Assembly: GCF_013410945.1 (NCBI RefSeq)
Contig: NZ_JACCCH010000001.1
Coordinates: 2,046,001-2,110,000, forward strand
Source of the DNA: Leifsonia sp. AK011
GTDB lineage: Bacteria > Actinomycetota > Actinomycetes > Actinomycetales > Microbacteriaceae
DNA: 64,000 nt
Direction: 5' to 3'
The notes below the pieces were generated by a model. The model was not told where the DNA came from. It made no database searches and was given only the letters and a program-made list of their open reading frames with translations. The position numbers and the translations under genes are program-made. Below are positions 18,321 through 27,266 of the stretch, in pieces. Position 1 is the stretch's first letter; every line of letters begins with the position of its first letter.

Positions 18321-18986
18321 CTAGAGCCGCAGCCTGGCGCGAATAGCGTCCCTCGAGCGAGCGGCGCGTTCGTCGACAAGTGCGACGCGCTCCTCACCCG
18401 CGCCCAGGGCTTGCCCTGACCGGGCCGCAGCGGCGCTGAGCAACTCATCGGCATACGCGGGGTTCATCGGGAGGAAGGGTCCGTGGAGGTTCGTCGCGAG
18501 CGATCCACCGAACCGGGCAACGGGCCAGGCGAACCCGGGATCGTCCGAGGTGGTCACACTGCCGTGGTTCTCGAAGCCCGCGGCATCCTCGGTCCACACC
18601 TCGCGGACGATGCGCTTCGTCGACGCTCTGGAGTCGGTCGGGAAGACTCCCGCGCCCTCGACGATGTTTCCGTCGGCACGCTGGAACGTCCGGCCGAGAA
18701 GCTGCCAGCCTGCCGCAATCGCCACGAACGGGACGCCTGACGCCGACCACTCCCTGAGCCGAGGGGCGATGCGCCGGAGATCGTCGAGGACGAGTTCCTG
18801 CCCCGAAGCTGGACCACTTCCGATGTGGACGAGATCGGCAGTCTGCGGCAGCTCGGCTCCGACCTCATGGTCGAGCACGCGAGCGTCGAGACCGCGCCAC
18901 TCTGCGCGTTTGAGGAGCGCCATGACGTTGCCCACATCGCCATTGATCCCCAGCTCGCGCGGGTACAGGTGGAGGATCGTGATCAC
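18321..18986 (-). CDS. gatD: GatD-like glutamine amidotransferase without catalytic cysteine
   Basis: GatD is the glutaminase partner of MurT, normally supplying ammonia to amidate the D-Glu alpha-carboxyl of lipid II. This 221-residue protein has the family framework: LHLYPRELGINGDVGN, GFENHGSVT and the catalytic histidine His168 in NLHGPFLPMNP. The nucleophile position reads AIAAGWQLLG instead of the usual ICGGYQLLG: codon GCG at 18714-18716, Ala91. It should therefore not hydrolyse glutamine. The GTG start overlaps the murT stop (GTGA). The preserved fold and reading frame argue for a retained non-glutaminase role. Confidence 0.88.
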   Translation of the reverse strand: MITILHLYPRELGINGDVGNVMALLKRAEWRGLDARVLDHEVGAELPQTADLVHIGSGPASGQELVLDDLRRIAPRLREWSASGVPFVAIAAGWQLLGRTFQRADGNIVEGAGVFPTDSRASTKRIVREVWTEDAAGFENHGSVTTSDDPGFAWPVARFGGSLATNLHGPFLPMNPAYADELLSAAAARSGQALGAGEERVALVDERAARSRDAIRARLRL

Positions 18987-20251
18987 GCGCCGCCCTCCAG
19001 GTCGAGGTAGCCGAGATGCTTGCGCACGAGCATCATCTGTTCGTAGTTGACGATCATCGTCTTCATGCCGCGCGACGGCCTCGGCAGGGAGAGGAATCGT
19101 TCGAGGGCCGGGGCAAGCTCGGGGATCACCTCGTGCACCGCGATGTCCGAGTAGCCGAACCGGGTCGCCAGCTGCCAGGCCTTCGTTCCGGTGAGCACGT
19201 CGACATGGTCGAGACGGGAAAGGTCGGAGCCGTAGATCCACGAGGGGTCCGGCGTTCCCTCGTCGACCGCGACGAAGACCTGCTCGGGATACTCGTCGAG
19301 ATAGTCGAGGTTCACCTGGAGGCTCGGCGGGTTCTTCATCGTGAGCATCTCGATGTCCTCGTCGCCCGACCGGAGGATCTCCCCCCGTCCGTACACGGGT
19401 TCCATCGCCGCGAGTCCCGCCGCGACGGAAGCACGATCCAGTCGATCCCCGAGGAGTGCGAGCGCCATCGCGGTCGCGCCCGCGGCGTCCACCGCGTAGT
19501 GCAGACCGCGCGCGGGAAGGCGGATGTCGACGGGCTCCCCCGCCAGCGAGAGCGTCGCCGCACGCCCGTCGAGCGCTGTGACTGTCACCGCGGCGTGGCG
19601 GTCGCCACTGGCCACCGCCAGGGCCGGGTTGTCACCGCGTGCGAGCCACGCCGGCCCCGTGGCGAGCAGCTCCGGGGACACCGCGAACTGCGACTGGCTC
19701 GCACCAGAGGATGCGACACGCTCGGCGATCGCGACGAGATTCTGGTCGTCCCCGTTCACGACGAGGTGCCTGTCGGCCACGCGGGCGAAGGACTCGAGCA
19801 TGCCAGCGACCCGAGCCGGGTCGTAGAACCGGTTCAGCTGGTCGACCTGGAGATTCACCAGCAGAACGCTGTGCGGAGTGAGCTGCGTGGCCAGGCGCGG
19901 GCCGAAGGCCTCGTCGACCTCCAGCACCGCGACATCCTCGGAGAGTCTGCCGCTCAGCGGAACGGATGCGAGCATCGCCGAGGCGATCCCCTGGGGCAGG
20001 TTCGCGCCGGACGGGTTCGAGAAGACCGAGACCCCGTGCGCCCGCAGAATGCTCACGAGCATGTGGGTCGTTGTCGATTTGCCGTTCGAGCCAGAGACGA
20101 AGACCACGCCGAGCGGCATGTCCTTGACCGCGCGCGAGAGGAATCGCGGGGACAGCGCCAGGAGAACTCGGCCGGGCGCCGCCGATCCCCCGCCTCGGAG
20201 ACGAAGGATGGCGCGCGCCAGACGACCGGCGAGTACCGCCAGCGGGGTCAC
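18983..20251 (-). CDS. murT: MurT-like Mur ligase without zinc ribbon
   Basis: MurT is a Mur-ligase-family ATPase that activates the D-Glu alpha-carboxyl of the stem peptide. Here 422 residues: N-terminal membrane-proximal helix, P-loop GSNGKST (54-60), the Mur central domain with VLEVDEAFG and LVNLQVDQLNRFYDP, and a C-terminal DUF1727 domain (MEPVYGRGE, MKNPPSLQVNLDYL, SWIYGSDLS). The whole protein contains no cysteine, so the Cys4 zinc ribbon of Staphylococcus/Streptococcus MurT is absent. The usual SWIWD-type motif reads SWIYG. Coupled to the cysteine-less gatD; both are convergent to the split racemase. The reaction may differ from amidation. Confidence 0.88.
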   Translation of the reverse strand: MTPLAVLAGRLARAILRLRGGGSAAPGRVLLALSPRFLSRAVKDMPLGVVFVSGSNGKSTTTHMLVSILRAHGVSVFSNPSGANLPQGIASAMLASVPLSGRLSEDVAVLEVDEAFGPRLATQLTPHSVLLVNLQVDQLNRFYDPARVAGMLESFARVADRHLVVNGDDQNLVAIAERVASSGASQSQFAVSPELLATGPAWLARGDNPALAVASGDRHAAVTVTALDGRAATLSLAGEPVDIRLPARGLHYAVDAAGATAMALALLGDRLDRASVAAGLAAMEPVYGRGEILRSGDEDIEMLTMKNPPSLQVNLDYLDEYPEQVFVAVDEGTPDPSWIYGSDLSRLDHVDVLTGTKAWQLATRFGYSDIAVHEVIPELAPALERFLSLPRPSRGMKTMIVNYEQMMLVRKHLGYLDLEGGA

Positions 20252-20286
20252 GATGCGGTCGACCGCCGACGGCGGTGGGTCGGCAT

Positions 20287-21657
20287 TTACTCGAGGTAGT
20301 CGCGGAGCGACTGCGACCGGGACGGGTGGCGGAGCTTTGCCATCGTCTTCGACTCGATCTGACGGATGCGCTCGCGCGTCACCCCGAACGTGTCGCCGAT
20401 CTGGTCGAGGGTCTTCGGCATGCCATCGCCGAGGCCGAAGCGCATGCGGATGACACCCGCCTCGCGCTCGGACAGCGAATCGAGCAGGCTCTCGAGTTGC
20501 TTCTGCAGCATGGTGAAGCCCACCGCGTCAGCCGGAACGACGGCCTCGGTGTCCTCGATGAGGTCACCGAACTCACTATCGCCGTCCTCGCCGAGGGGCG
20601 TGTGGAGCGAGATCGGCTCGCGTCCGTACTTCTGCACCTCGATGACCTTTTCGGGAGTCATGTCGAGCTCGCGGCTCAGCTCCTCGGGAGTGGGCTCACG
20701 GCCCAGGTCCTGGAGCATCTGTCGCTGCACACGCGCAAGCTTGTTGATGACCTCGACCATGTGCACCGGAATACGGATGGTGCGCGCCTGGTCGGCCATC
20801 GCGCGCGTGATCGCCTGGCGGATCCACCAGGTCGCGTACGTGGAGAACTTGAAGCCCTTGGTGTAGTCGAACTTCTCGACGGCACGGATCAGACCGAGGT
20901 TGCCCTCCTGGATGAGGTCCAGGAACTGCATTCCGCGACCCGTGTAGCGCTTGGCGAGGGACACGACAAGTCGGAGGTTCGCGCCGAGCAAGTGGCTCTT
21001 CGCACGCTGGCCGTCCTTGGCGACCCACTGCAGTTCACGACCGAGCGACGACCGCTGCTCTGTCGCCGACATGCTCGACAGCTTGTCCTCGGCGAAGAGG
21101 CCGGCCTCGATACGCATGGCCAGCTCGACCTCCTCTGCGGCGTTCAGCAGGGCGACCTTGCCGATCTGCTTCAGGTAGTCCTTGACCGGGTCGGCGGTGG
21201 CGCCGGTGATGGCCGATGAGTAGACGGGGACCTCGTCCTCGTCGTCGACCAGTGACAGCACGAGAGCACCGGTGGGCAGCTCCTCGTCCTTGCCGGTCGA
21301 CTTCTCTTCGTCATCGTCGTCTGCGGTGGCCTCGGCGTCGTCCTTCGCCTCGGCGTCGTCGCCAACTTCTTCGACAACAACGGCGACAACTTCGGCCTCA
21401 TCCTCGTCGATCTCGTCGATTTCGATGGCCTCTTCGGACTCGTCGGTCGCTGCCTTCTTGGCGCGCGGCTTCGCGGGGGCCTTGGCTGGTGCCTTTTTGG
21501 CGGCAGGCGCCTTGGTAGCAGCGGTCTTCGTCGCTGCACTGGCGGCAGCGGTGGTCTCTGCGGCATCCGCGGGGGCGGCTGCCTTCTTCGCGCGCGGCTC
21601 TTTCGCGGCGGCGGGGGACTTCGAGCTTGTCGTCGAAGCCGGGGAACGGGTTGCCAT
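20287..21657 (-). CDS. sigA: principal RNA polymerase sigma factor (SigA/HrdB type)
   Basis: Primary sigma-70 factor, 456 residues. An Ala/Lys/Pro-rich N-terminus is followed by an Asp/Glu-rich stretch, typical of actinobacterial HrdB. Then region 1.2 ([13 protein letters not shown]), region 2 ([29 protein letters not shown]), region 3 and region 4 with the helix-turn-helix ([20 protein letters not shown]) and C-terminal RDYLE. Start at 21657 (MATRSPAST) has GGAAGG 8 nt upstream; an ATG at 21702 with AAAGGAC upstream is a possible longer start. Stands 35 bp upstream of murT on the same strand. Confidence 0.96.
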   Translation of the reverse strand: MATRSPASTTSSKSPAAAKEPRAKKAAAPADAAETTAAASAATKTAATKAPAAKKAPAKAPAKPRAKKAATDESEEAIEIDEIDEDEAEVVAVVVEEVGDDAEAKDDAEATADDDDEEKSTGKDEELPTGALVLSLVDDEDEVPVYSSAITGATADPVKDYLKQIGKVALLNAAEEVELAMRIEAGLFAEDKLSSMSATEQRSSLGRELQWVAKDGQRAKSHLLGANLRLVVSLAKRYTGRGMQFLDLIQEGNLGLIRAVEKFDYTKGFKFSTYATWWIRQAITRAMADQARTIRIPVHMVEVINKLARVQRQMLQDLGREPTPEELSRELDMTPEKVIEVQKYGREPISLHTPLGEDGDSEFGDLIEDTEAVVPADAVGFTMLQKQLESLLDSLSEREAGVIRMRFGLGDGMPKTLDQIGDTFGVTRERIRQIESKTMAKLRHPSRSQSLRDYLE

Positions 21658-21851
21658 TCGAACACCTTCCAGGGGTTTCAGGGCAGTACTAAGACCCATG
21701 TCAAGTCCTTTCGCACGCGCATCCCTCGAGGGGAATGGCTGCAACAGGCAGACCGGGTCTCGTACTCAATTATTGCACGCTTTGCGGGGCTGGCCGACAC
21801 GCCGTAGCGGCGAGCCCGCGGTGCTTGATCAGAGGGCCTGTGGGGGCCACG

Positions 21852-23171
21852 TCACGCGCTTCGCCGGCGCCACGCCCTCACTAATGCAACCCACAGGGGG
21901 GGCACGGTTATTCCCTCTTCCTCATGCAGGAGCGCCCGCGTTCGCCGCCTCGCCCTCAACAGCATCACCACTCCGAACCCGACGACCAGGTACTGCGCGA
22001 GGAACGCGATCCGGAAGGAATCCAAGGAGTACAGCTCGACGGGCACACCCGACCCCCCGCGAACGTGGTCGATCGCGTCGAGCGCGAAGCCGACGAGCAG
22101 CATGATGGTGAAGCTCGCCGTGAACCCCCCGACGTTGACGACCCCCGAGGCCGACCCCATCGACCGCATGGGATTGAACGTGCGGGCGAAATCGAAGCCG
22201 ATGAGTGCGCCCGGTCCCCCGATGGCGATGACGACGACGAGGAGCACCACGAGCCAGAGCGGGGGTTGCCCCGGCCAGCCGAGCACGGCGGCCCAGACCA
22301 CGGCCATCGTGCCCACGATCCCCAGCACGAGCGTCGAGCGACGGAACGGGAATCGCGCCGAGAGCAGCCCGAGCACCGGACCAGCGAGGCCTGCGACGAC
22401 AACCACCAGGGTGAGAAGAAGTGCGGCACCTGTCGGGCCGTAACCGAGTCCCACCGAGAAGAACGGGAACCCCCACAGGAGCGCGATCATCGTGACCGAG
22501 GGTTGCGAGACGAAGTGCGACCAGAATCCGAGTTGGGTACCTGGTCTCGCGAGGGACTCACGCAACTGTCGGAGCGAGGCGCGCCACGTCGCGACCTCAT
22601 GGCTCTCGGACGCCCGACTCTGCACGGCGATGAGCACCACGATGATCACGACGACGGAGAGCGCCGCAATACCGAGGTAGGTGTTGGTCCAGCCGAACGC
22701 ATGGAGCGCGGCCACGAGGGGCAGGGCTGAGAGGATCTGCCCCACCTGGCCCGACGTTCCCAGGACCTGGGTCGCAATGGGGAGGGTTCTGCCCTCGAAC
22801 CACGTGGCCAGGAGGCGGATGCACGACAGGAAGGTCATGGCATCCCCTGCACCCACCCCGATACGACCGAGAACCGCCACCTCGAGCGTGGGGGCGAGCG
22901 CGAGGGTGACCTGCCCCACCGTCATCAAGGCAGCGCCAAGAACGATGAGGAATCGGGGCCCCACCCGGTCGATCATGACGCCCACCGGAACCTGCAGGGC
23001 CGCATAGACCACCAACTGGACCACAGCAAGGCTCGACAGCGCGGCGGCGGTCACCCCGAACCGTTCGGTCGCCTCCACCGCTGCTACTCCGAGCGAGGTC
23101 CGGTGCAGAACCGCGACGAGATAGGCCAGCATCGCTACGGCGAAGACCAGCCACGATCGTCGAGAGTTCAC
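21852..23171 (-). CDS. MFS transporter
   Basis: Major facilitator superfamily permease of 439 residues with about 12 hydrophobic helices and the motif-A-like loop GVMIDRVGPRFLI between helices 2 and 3. A central cytoplasmic loop (QSRASESHEVATW) separates two six-helix halves. No substrate can be assigned from sequence. It starts with GTG; TAGTCT (23178-23183) lies 6 nt upstream, implying a leaderless transcript. It sits alone between sigA (194 bp away) and the PAC2 gene. Confidence 0.88.
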   Translation of the reverse strand: MNSRRSWLVFAVAMLAYLVAVLHRTSLGVAAVEATERFGVTAAALSSLAVVQLVVYAALQVPVGVMIDRVGPRFLIVLGAALMTVGQVTLALAPTLEVAVLGRIGVGAGDAMTFLSCIRLLATWFEGRTLPIATQVLGTSGQVGQILSALPLVAALHAFGWTNTYLGIAALSVVVIIVVLIAVQSRASESHEVATWRASLRQLRESLARPGTQLGFWSHFVSQPSVTMIALLWGFPFFSVGLGYGPTGAALLLTLVVVVAGLAGPVLGLLSARFPFRRSTLVLGIVGTMAVVWAAVLGWPGQPPLWLVVLLVVVIAIGGPGALIGFDFARTFNPMRSMGSASGVVNVGGFTASFTIMLLVGFALDAIDHVRGGSGVPVELYSLDSFRIAFLAQYLVVGFGVVMLLRARRRTRALLHEEEGITVPPLWVALVRAWRRRSA

Positions 23172-23232
23172 TGACTCAGACTAGGCGGGGCCGCCGTCCT
23201 CACCGTGGCCTTCGAGGCGAGCGGGGTTCGTG

Positions 23233-24153
23233 TTACGTCTGGTCTTCTGTGCCGTCGCGCCGACTCGCGAGGAAGTTCTGGAGCTCTGCCGCGATCTCGT
23301 CAGCCGAGGGGAGTTCACCGTCCTCGTCGATCAGAGGCGATGGCAGCGGGTTGTCCAGCATGTAACTGTCGTGCCGCTCCTCCAACGTGCCAACGAGGCG
23401 CGCCAACTCCTGGTTGTTCTCGACCTGACTCTCGATCCGGGCGACGAAATCGCGACCCTCCTCGCGGAGACGATCGGTCGGGAAGAGAAGCCCGGTGGCA
23501 GCACTCACACTCTCGAGCGCGGTGACTGCCGCTGCCGGGTACTCGGTATCGGCGAGGTAGTGCGGAATGAGCAGCACAAAACCCGCCGTGGGGTGTCCGA
23601 GCTCCTGCAACCGGTACTCGATCAGGTGCAGCGCGTTCGCGGGCACCTGGGTGCGCGGTCGCCACACGGACATCGCGTCGGTCAGCTCGGTGCGATTGCC
23701 GCTCACAGTCACGCCGATGGGACGGGTGTGCGGAACGGGCATCGGGATGGCATGAACCCACGTCGTCGTCGACACCTGGAAACGGTCGACGAGCTGGAGC
23801 ACCGCGGCGGTGAATCGCTCCCACTGGAAGTCGGGCTCGTAACCGGTGAGAAGCAGGAACTGCTGCTCGAGCTCGTCCTCCGCGAGGTAGAGCTTGAGCG
23901 ACGGCGGCCGGTAGTCCGACAGGTGGTCCTGGTCGAAGTAGATGGTCGGTCGCCTGGCCCGGTAGTCGAGCAGCTCGTCGGAGTCGAAGGTGGCAATCGG
24001 CCGATGAGCGAGCGAATCGAGGACATGAGCGCTGAACTGCGTCACAGCGCTTCCCGAGTCCGCGAATCCAGTCAGAGCGGCGACCATCGGCAACCCCAGT
24101 GGCACCTCAGCCGCGTCGAGGGAGAGGTCGTAAAGCCCGGCAGGATCTCGCAT
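23233..24153 (-). CDS. PAC2 family protein (proteasome-assembly-chaperone fold)
   Basis: 306 residues with the PAC2 pattern: LVAALTGFADSGSAV near the N-terminus, FDSDELLDYRARRPTIYF, LLLTGYEPDFQWERF and GVTVSGNRTEL. Proteins of this family are common in Actinobacteria; they resemble a eukaryotic proteasome assembly chaperone, but their bacterial role is not settled. The C-terminal ~60 residues (EEERHDSYMLDNPLPSP region) are predicted helical. Start at 24153 (MRDPAGLYD) is preferred to 24177, because TACAGT (24160-24165) lies 6 nt upstream of it. Divergent from pepA. Confidence 0.87.
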   Translation of the reverse strand: MRDPAGLYDLSLDAAEVPLGLPMVAALTGFADSGSAVTQFSAHVLDSLAHRPIATFDSDELLDYRARRPTIYFDQDHLSDYRPPSLKLYLAEDELEQQFLLLTGYEPDFQWERFTAAVLQLVDRFQVSTTTWVHAIPMPVPHTRPIGVTVSGNRTELTDAMSVWRPRTQVPANALHLIEYRLQELGHPTAGFVLLIPHYLADTEYPAAAVTALESVSAATGLLFPTDRLREEGRDFVARIESQVENNQELARLVGTLEERHDSYMLDNPLPSPLIDEDGELPSADEIAAELQNFLASRRDGTEDQT

Positions 24154-24233
24154 GTTTCCACTGTATCCGCGCCGCAACGCACATCAGGGGTCCACGCGAA
24201 TGCCGTGAGCGAACACGCCGGTACGATGGCCCG

Positions 24234-25721
24234 ATGGCTGTTCCCACTCTCTCCCTGTCCCAGGATTCCCCGCTCTCCATCCCGGGCGATGTGCTCGTAC
24301 TCGGGGTACGCAAGACCGACGAGGGTCCGGAACTACTGACCGACGACAACTCGCTCGCCCCGCTCGCCCTCGCACTCGTTGCCATCGGAGTGACCGGCGC
24401 GCAGGATGAGCTCCGTCGCGTGCCGTGGGATGTCGCGGCCACCGAGAGCATCGCACTCGTGGGTGTCGGCACCACGGTGAACCCCGACGCACTCCGCTAT
24501 GCAGCGGGTTCGGCGGCCCGCCAGTTGCGCGGTGTCGAATCACTCGTGGTCGGATTGCCGTCGACATCCGACGAGGACACGCTCGCCATCCTCGAGGGTG
24601 CAGGGATCGGCGCCTACGCGTACACCGAGTACCGCTCCGCGAGCCTCGATTCCACGAAGCTCCCAGCCACATCGATCACGGTCGCTGCGCCGGGCTCCGA
24701 TGCCCTCGCGGAGCGCGCGACGATCATCTCGCAGGCGATGCACAGTGTGCGCGATCTCGTGAACGCGCCAGCATCCGACCTCTATCCGGAGACCTTCGCG
24801 GCCGCCGCTGTCGACCTCGCCTCTGGCGATGACCTCAGTGTCGAAGTACTCGCCCACGATGAGCTCACGGCGGGTGGCTTCGGGGGCATCCTCGGCGTCG
24901 GTCAGGGCTCATCCAGGGGGCCGCGCCTGGTCAAGGTCACCTACTCCCCCGCGGATGCAACGCAGCACATCGCCCTCGTCGGCAAGGGCATCACCTTCGA
25001 CACCGGTGGCCTCTCGCTCAAACCGCCGGCCTCGATGATCGGCATGAAGTACGACATGACGGGTGCCGCCACCGTTCTCGCCGTCGTCGTCGCCGCATCC
25101 CGTCTCGCCATTCCCGTCAAGATCACGGGATGGCTGTGCCTGGCCGAGAACATGCCGTCCGGCACCGCGCTTCGGCCCGGCGACGTGATCACCGTGCGTG
25201 GTGGAAAGACCGTCGAGGTCCTCAACACCGATGCGGAGGGTCGTCTGGTGCTCGCCGATGGTCTCGTCGCCGCGAGCGAGGAGAACCCCGACGCCATCAT
25301 CGACGTCGCGACGCTCACCGGCGCGGCGCGTGTGGCCCTGGGCGACCGCTACGTTGGCGCCATGGGTGACTCCGAGCTGGTGGGTCGCGTCGTCGATGCT
25401 GCCGGGCGCGTGGGGGAAACCCTGTGGGCGATGCCCATTCCCTCCGAGGTGCGTCCGCTCCTGGCATCCGACATTGCGGACATCGCCAACATCAAACCCG
25501 GAAACACGGCCGCAGGGATGCTCATTGCTGCGGCTTTCCTGAAAGATTTCATCGGTTCGACCGGCGAGGATGACGAGCGTCGCGTCATCCCCTGGGCGCA
25601 CCTGGACATCGCCGGACCCGCGAACAATGGCGGAGCGGGCTGGGGCTACACGGGTAAAGGACCGACCGGAGTGACGGTGAGGACACTCCTCGAACTGGCC
25701 GAGTCCTTTCCTGCCAGGTAG
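24234..25721 (+). CDS. pepA: leucyl aminopeptidase (M17)
   Basis: Cytosolic di-zinc/manganese aminopeptidase, 495 residues. The N-terminal macro-like domain precedes the catalytic domain with VGKGITFDTGGLSLKP, KYDMTGAA, the signature NTDAEGRLVLAD and DVATLTGAARVALG. These contain the metal ligands (Lys, Asp, Asp, Glu) and the catalytic Arg. The ATG at 24234 follows TACGAT (24222-24227) by 6 nt, so the mRNA is probably leaderless. lpd follows 109 bp downstream. Confidence 0.96.
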   Translation: MAVPTLSLSQDSPLSIPGDVLVLGVRKTDEGPELLTDDNSLAPLALALVAIGVTGAQDELRRVPWDVAATESIALVGVGTTVNPDALRYAAGSAARQLRGVESLVVGLPSTSDEDTLAILEGAGIGAYAYTEYRSASLDSTKLPATSITVAAPGSDALAERATIISQAMHSVRDLVNAPASDLYPETFAAAAVDLASGDDLSVEVLAHDELTAGGFGGILGVGQGSSRGPRLVKVTYSPADATQHIALVGKGITFDTGGLSLKPPASMIGMKYDMTGAATVLAVVVAASRLAIPVKITGWLCLAENMPSGTALRPGDVITVRGGKTVEVLNTDAEGRLVLADGLVAASEENPDAIIDVATLTGAARVALGDRYVGAMGDSELVGRVVDAAGRVGETLWAMPIPSEVRPLLASDIADIANIKPGNTAAGMLIAAAFLKDFIGSTGEDDERRVIPWAHLDIAGPANNGGAGWGYTGKGPTGVTVRTLLELAESFPAR

Positions 25722-25830
25722 TAAGGTTTTTCAGGCGGAATGGTCCGCCTCTCGATTCGGTTCCGAACACACCACGGATGCCGAAGCCACGGAATCTCAC
25801 AGAAGGTTCCTTACGGAGGAGTAGCTGCAA

Positions 25831-27204
25831 TTGGCTGAGCACACTTTTGACCTCGTAATTCTCGGCGGCGGGAGTGGCGGATACGCCGCAGCGCTGCGAG
25901 CAACCCAACTGGGCTTGTCCGTCGCGTTGGTGGAGAAGAACAAGCTCGGCGGCACGTGTCTCCACGTCGGGTGCATCCCGACGAAGGCGCTCCTGCACGC
26001 TGCAGAGGTTGCAGACGTCTCCCGCGAGTCCGCGAAGTACGGCGTCACCACCACCTTCGGCGGGGTAGACATCGCCGGCGTCACGGCTTACCGCCAGGAA
26101 GTCGTCGCGAGCAAGTACAAGGGTCTTCAGGGCCTCATCAAGATGCGCGGCATCACTGTCGTCGAAGGCACCGGCCGCCTCGTCTCCCCCACCACCGTTC
26201 AGGTCGGGGATGACACCTACACGGGCAAGAACGTCATTCTCGCGACCGGCTCGTACTCCCGCTCGCTCCCCGGCCTCGAGATCGGTGGCCGCGTGATCAC
26301 GTCGGAGCAGGCGCTCGAGCTCGACTTCGTGCCCAAGAAGGTCGCCGTCCTCGGCGGTGGCGTCATCGGCGTCGAGTTCTCGAGCGTGTGGCGCTCATGG
26401 GGTGCCGAGGTCACCATCATCGAGGCGCTTCCCCACCTGGTTCCGAACGAGGACGAGGCCATCTCGAAGCAGTTTGAGCGCGCGTTCCGCAAGCGTGGCA
26501 TTGACTTCAAGCTCGGTGTGCGCTTCCAGGGCGTCACGCAGAACGATGACGGAGTCGTGGTCACGCTGGAGAACGGAGAGACCGTGGAGGCCGAGCTCCT
26601 CCTCGTCGCCGTCGGTCGCGGACCGAGCACTGCCGGCCTTGGCTTCGAGGAAGTCGGCATCTCGATGGACCGCGGCTTCGTGCTCACGAACGAGCGCCTT
26701 GCCACGAACATCCCCGGCGTCTATGCCGTCGGCGACATCGTCCCCGGCCTGCAGCTCGCGCACCGCGGGTTCCAGCAGGGAATCTTCGTCGCCGAGGAGA
26801 TCGCGGGACTGGCTCCGATTGTCATCAGTGACCTCAACATCCCCAAGGTCACCTACAGCGACCCCGAGGTCGCCTCGATCGGTCTCAGCGAGGCCAAGGC
26901 CGTCGAGCAGTACGGTGCCGACTCCGTCAAGACCTACGACTACAACCTCGCGGGCAACGGAAAGAGCCACATCATCGGTACCTCGGGCTCGGTGAAGGTC
27001 GTGCGCGTCATCGACGGCCCCGTCGTCGGTGTCCACATGATCGGCGCCCGTGTCGGTGAGCTGATCGGTGAAGCGCAGCTCGCCGTGAACTGGGAGGCGT
27101 ACCCCGAGGACATCGCCCCCCTCATCCACGCCCACCCGACGCAGAACGAGGCGCTCGGGGAAGCGTTCCTGGCACTCGCCGGCAAGCCGCTTCACGGCAT
27201 CTGA
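25831..27204 (+). CDS. lpdA: dihydrolipoyl dehydrogenase (E3)
   Basis: FAD flavoprotein reoxidising dihydrolipoamide of the 2-oxoacid dehydrogenase complexes with NAD. 457 residues: FAD motif [12 protein letters not shown], redox-active disulfide [16 protein letters not shown] motif [13 protein letters not shown], second FAD block [14 protein letters not shown] and the C-terminal interface [12 protein letters not shown] with the catalytic His/Glu. It begins with TTG; GGAGGA 9-10 nt upstream and the family N-terminus ([13 protein letters not shown]) fix that start. The E2 gene follows 62 bp downstream, so E3 and E2 are probably one operon. Confidence 0.97.
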   Translation: MAEHTFDLVILGGGSGGYAAALRATQLGLSVALVEKNKLGGTCLHVGCIPTKALLHAAEVADVSRESAKYGVTTTFGGVDIAGVTAYRQEVVASKYKGLQGLIKMRGITVVEGTGRLVSPTTVQVGDDTYTGKNVILATGSYSRSLPGLEIGGRVITSEQALELDFVPKKVAVLGGGVIGVEFSSVWRSWGAEVTIIEALPHLVPNEDEAISKQFERAFRKRGIDFKLGVRFQGVTQNDDGVVVTLENGETVEAELLLVAVGRGPSTAGLGFEEVGISMDRGFVLTNERLATNIPGVYAVGDIVPGLQLAHRGFQQGIFVAEEIAGLAPIVISDLNIPKVTYSDPEVASIGLSEAKAVEQYGADSVKTYDYNLAGNGKSHIIGTSGSVKVVRVIDGPVVGVHMIGARVGELIGEAQLAVNWEAYPEDIAPLIHAHPTQNEALGEAFLALAGKPLHGI

Positions 27205-27266
27205 CCCCCACAACAGACCACGCAACTAAGCTTGAGAATCACAGAAGCGTTAAAGGAGCATCACTG

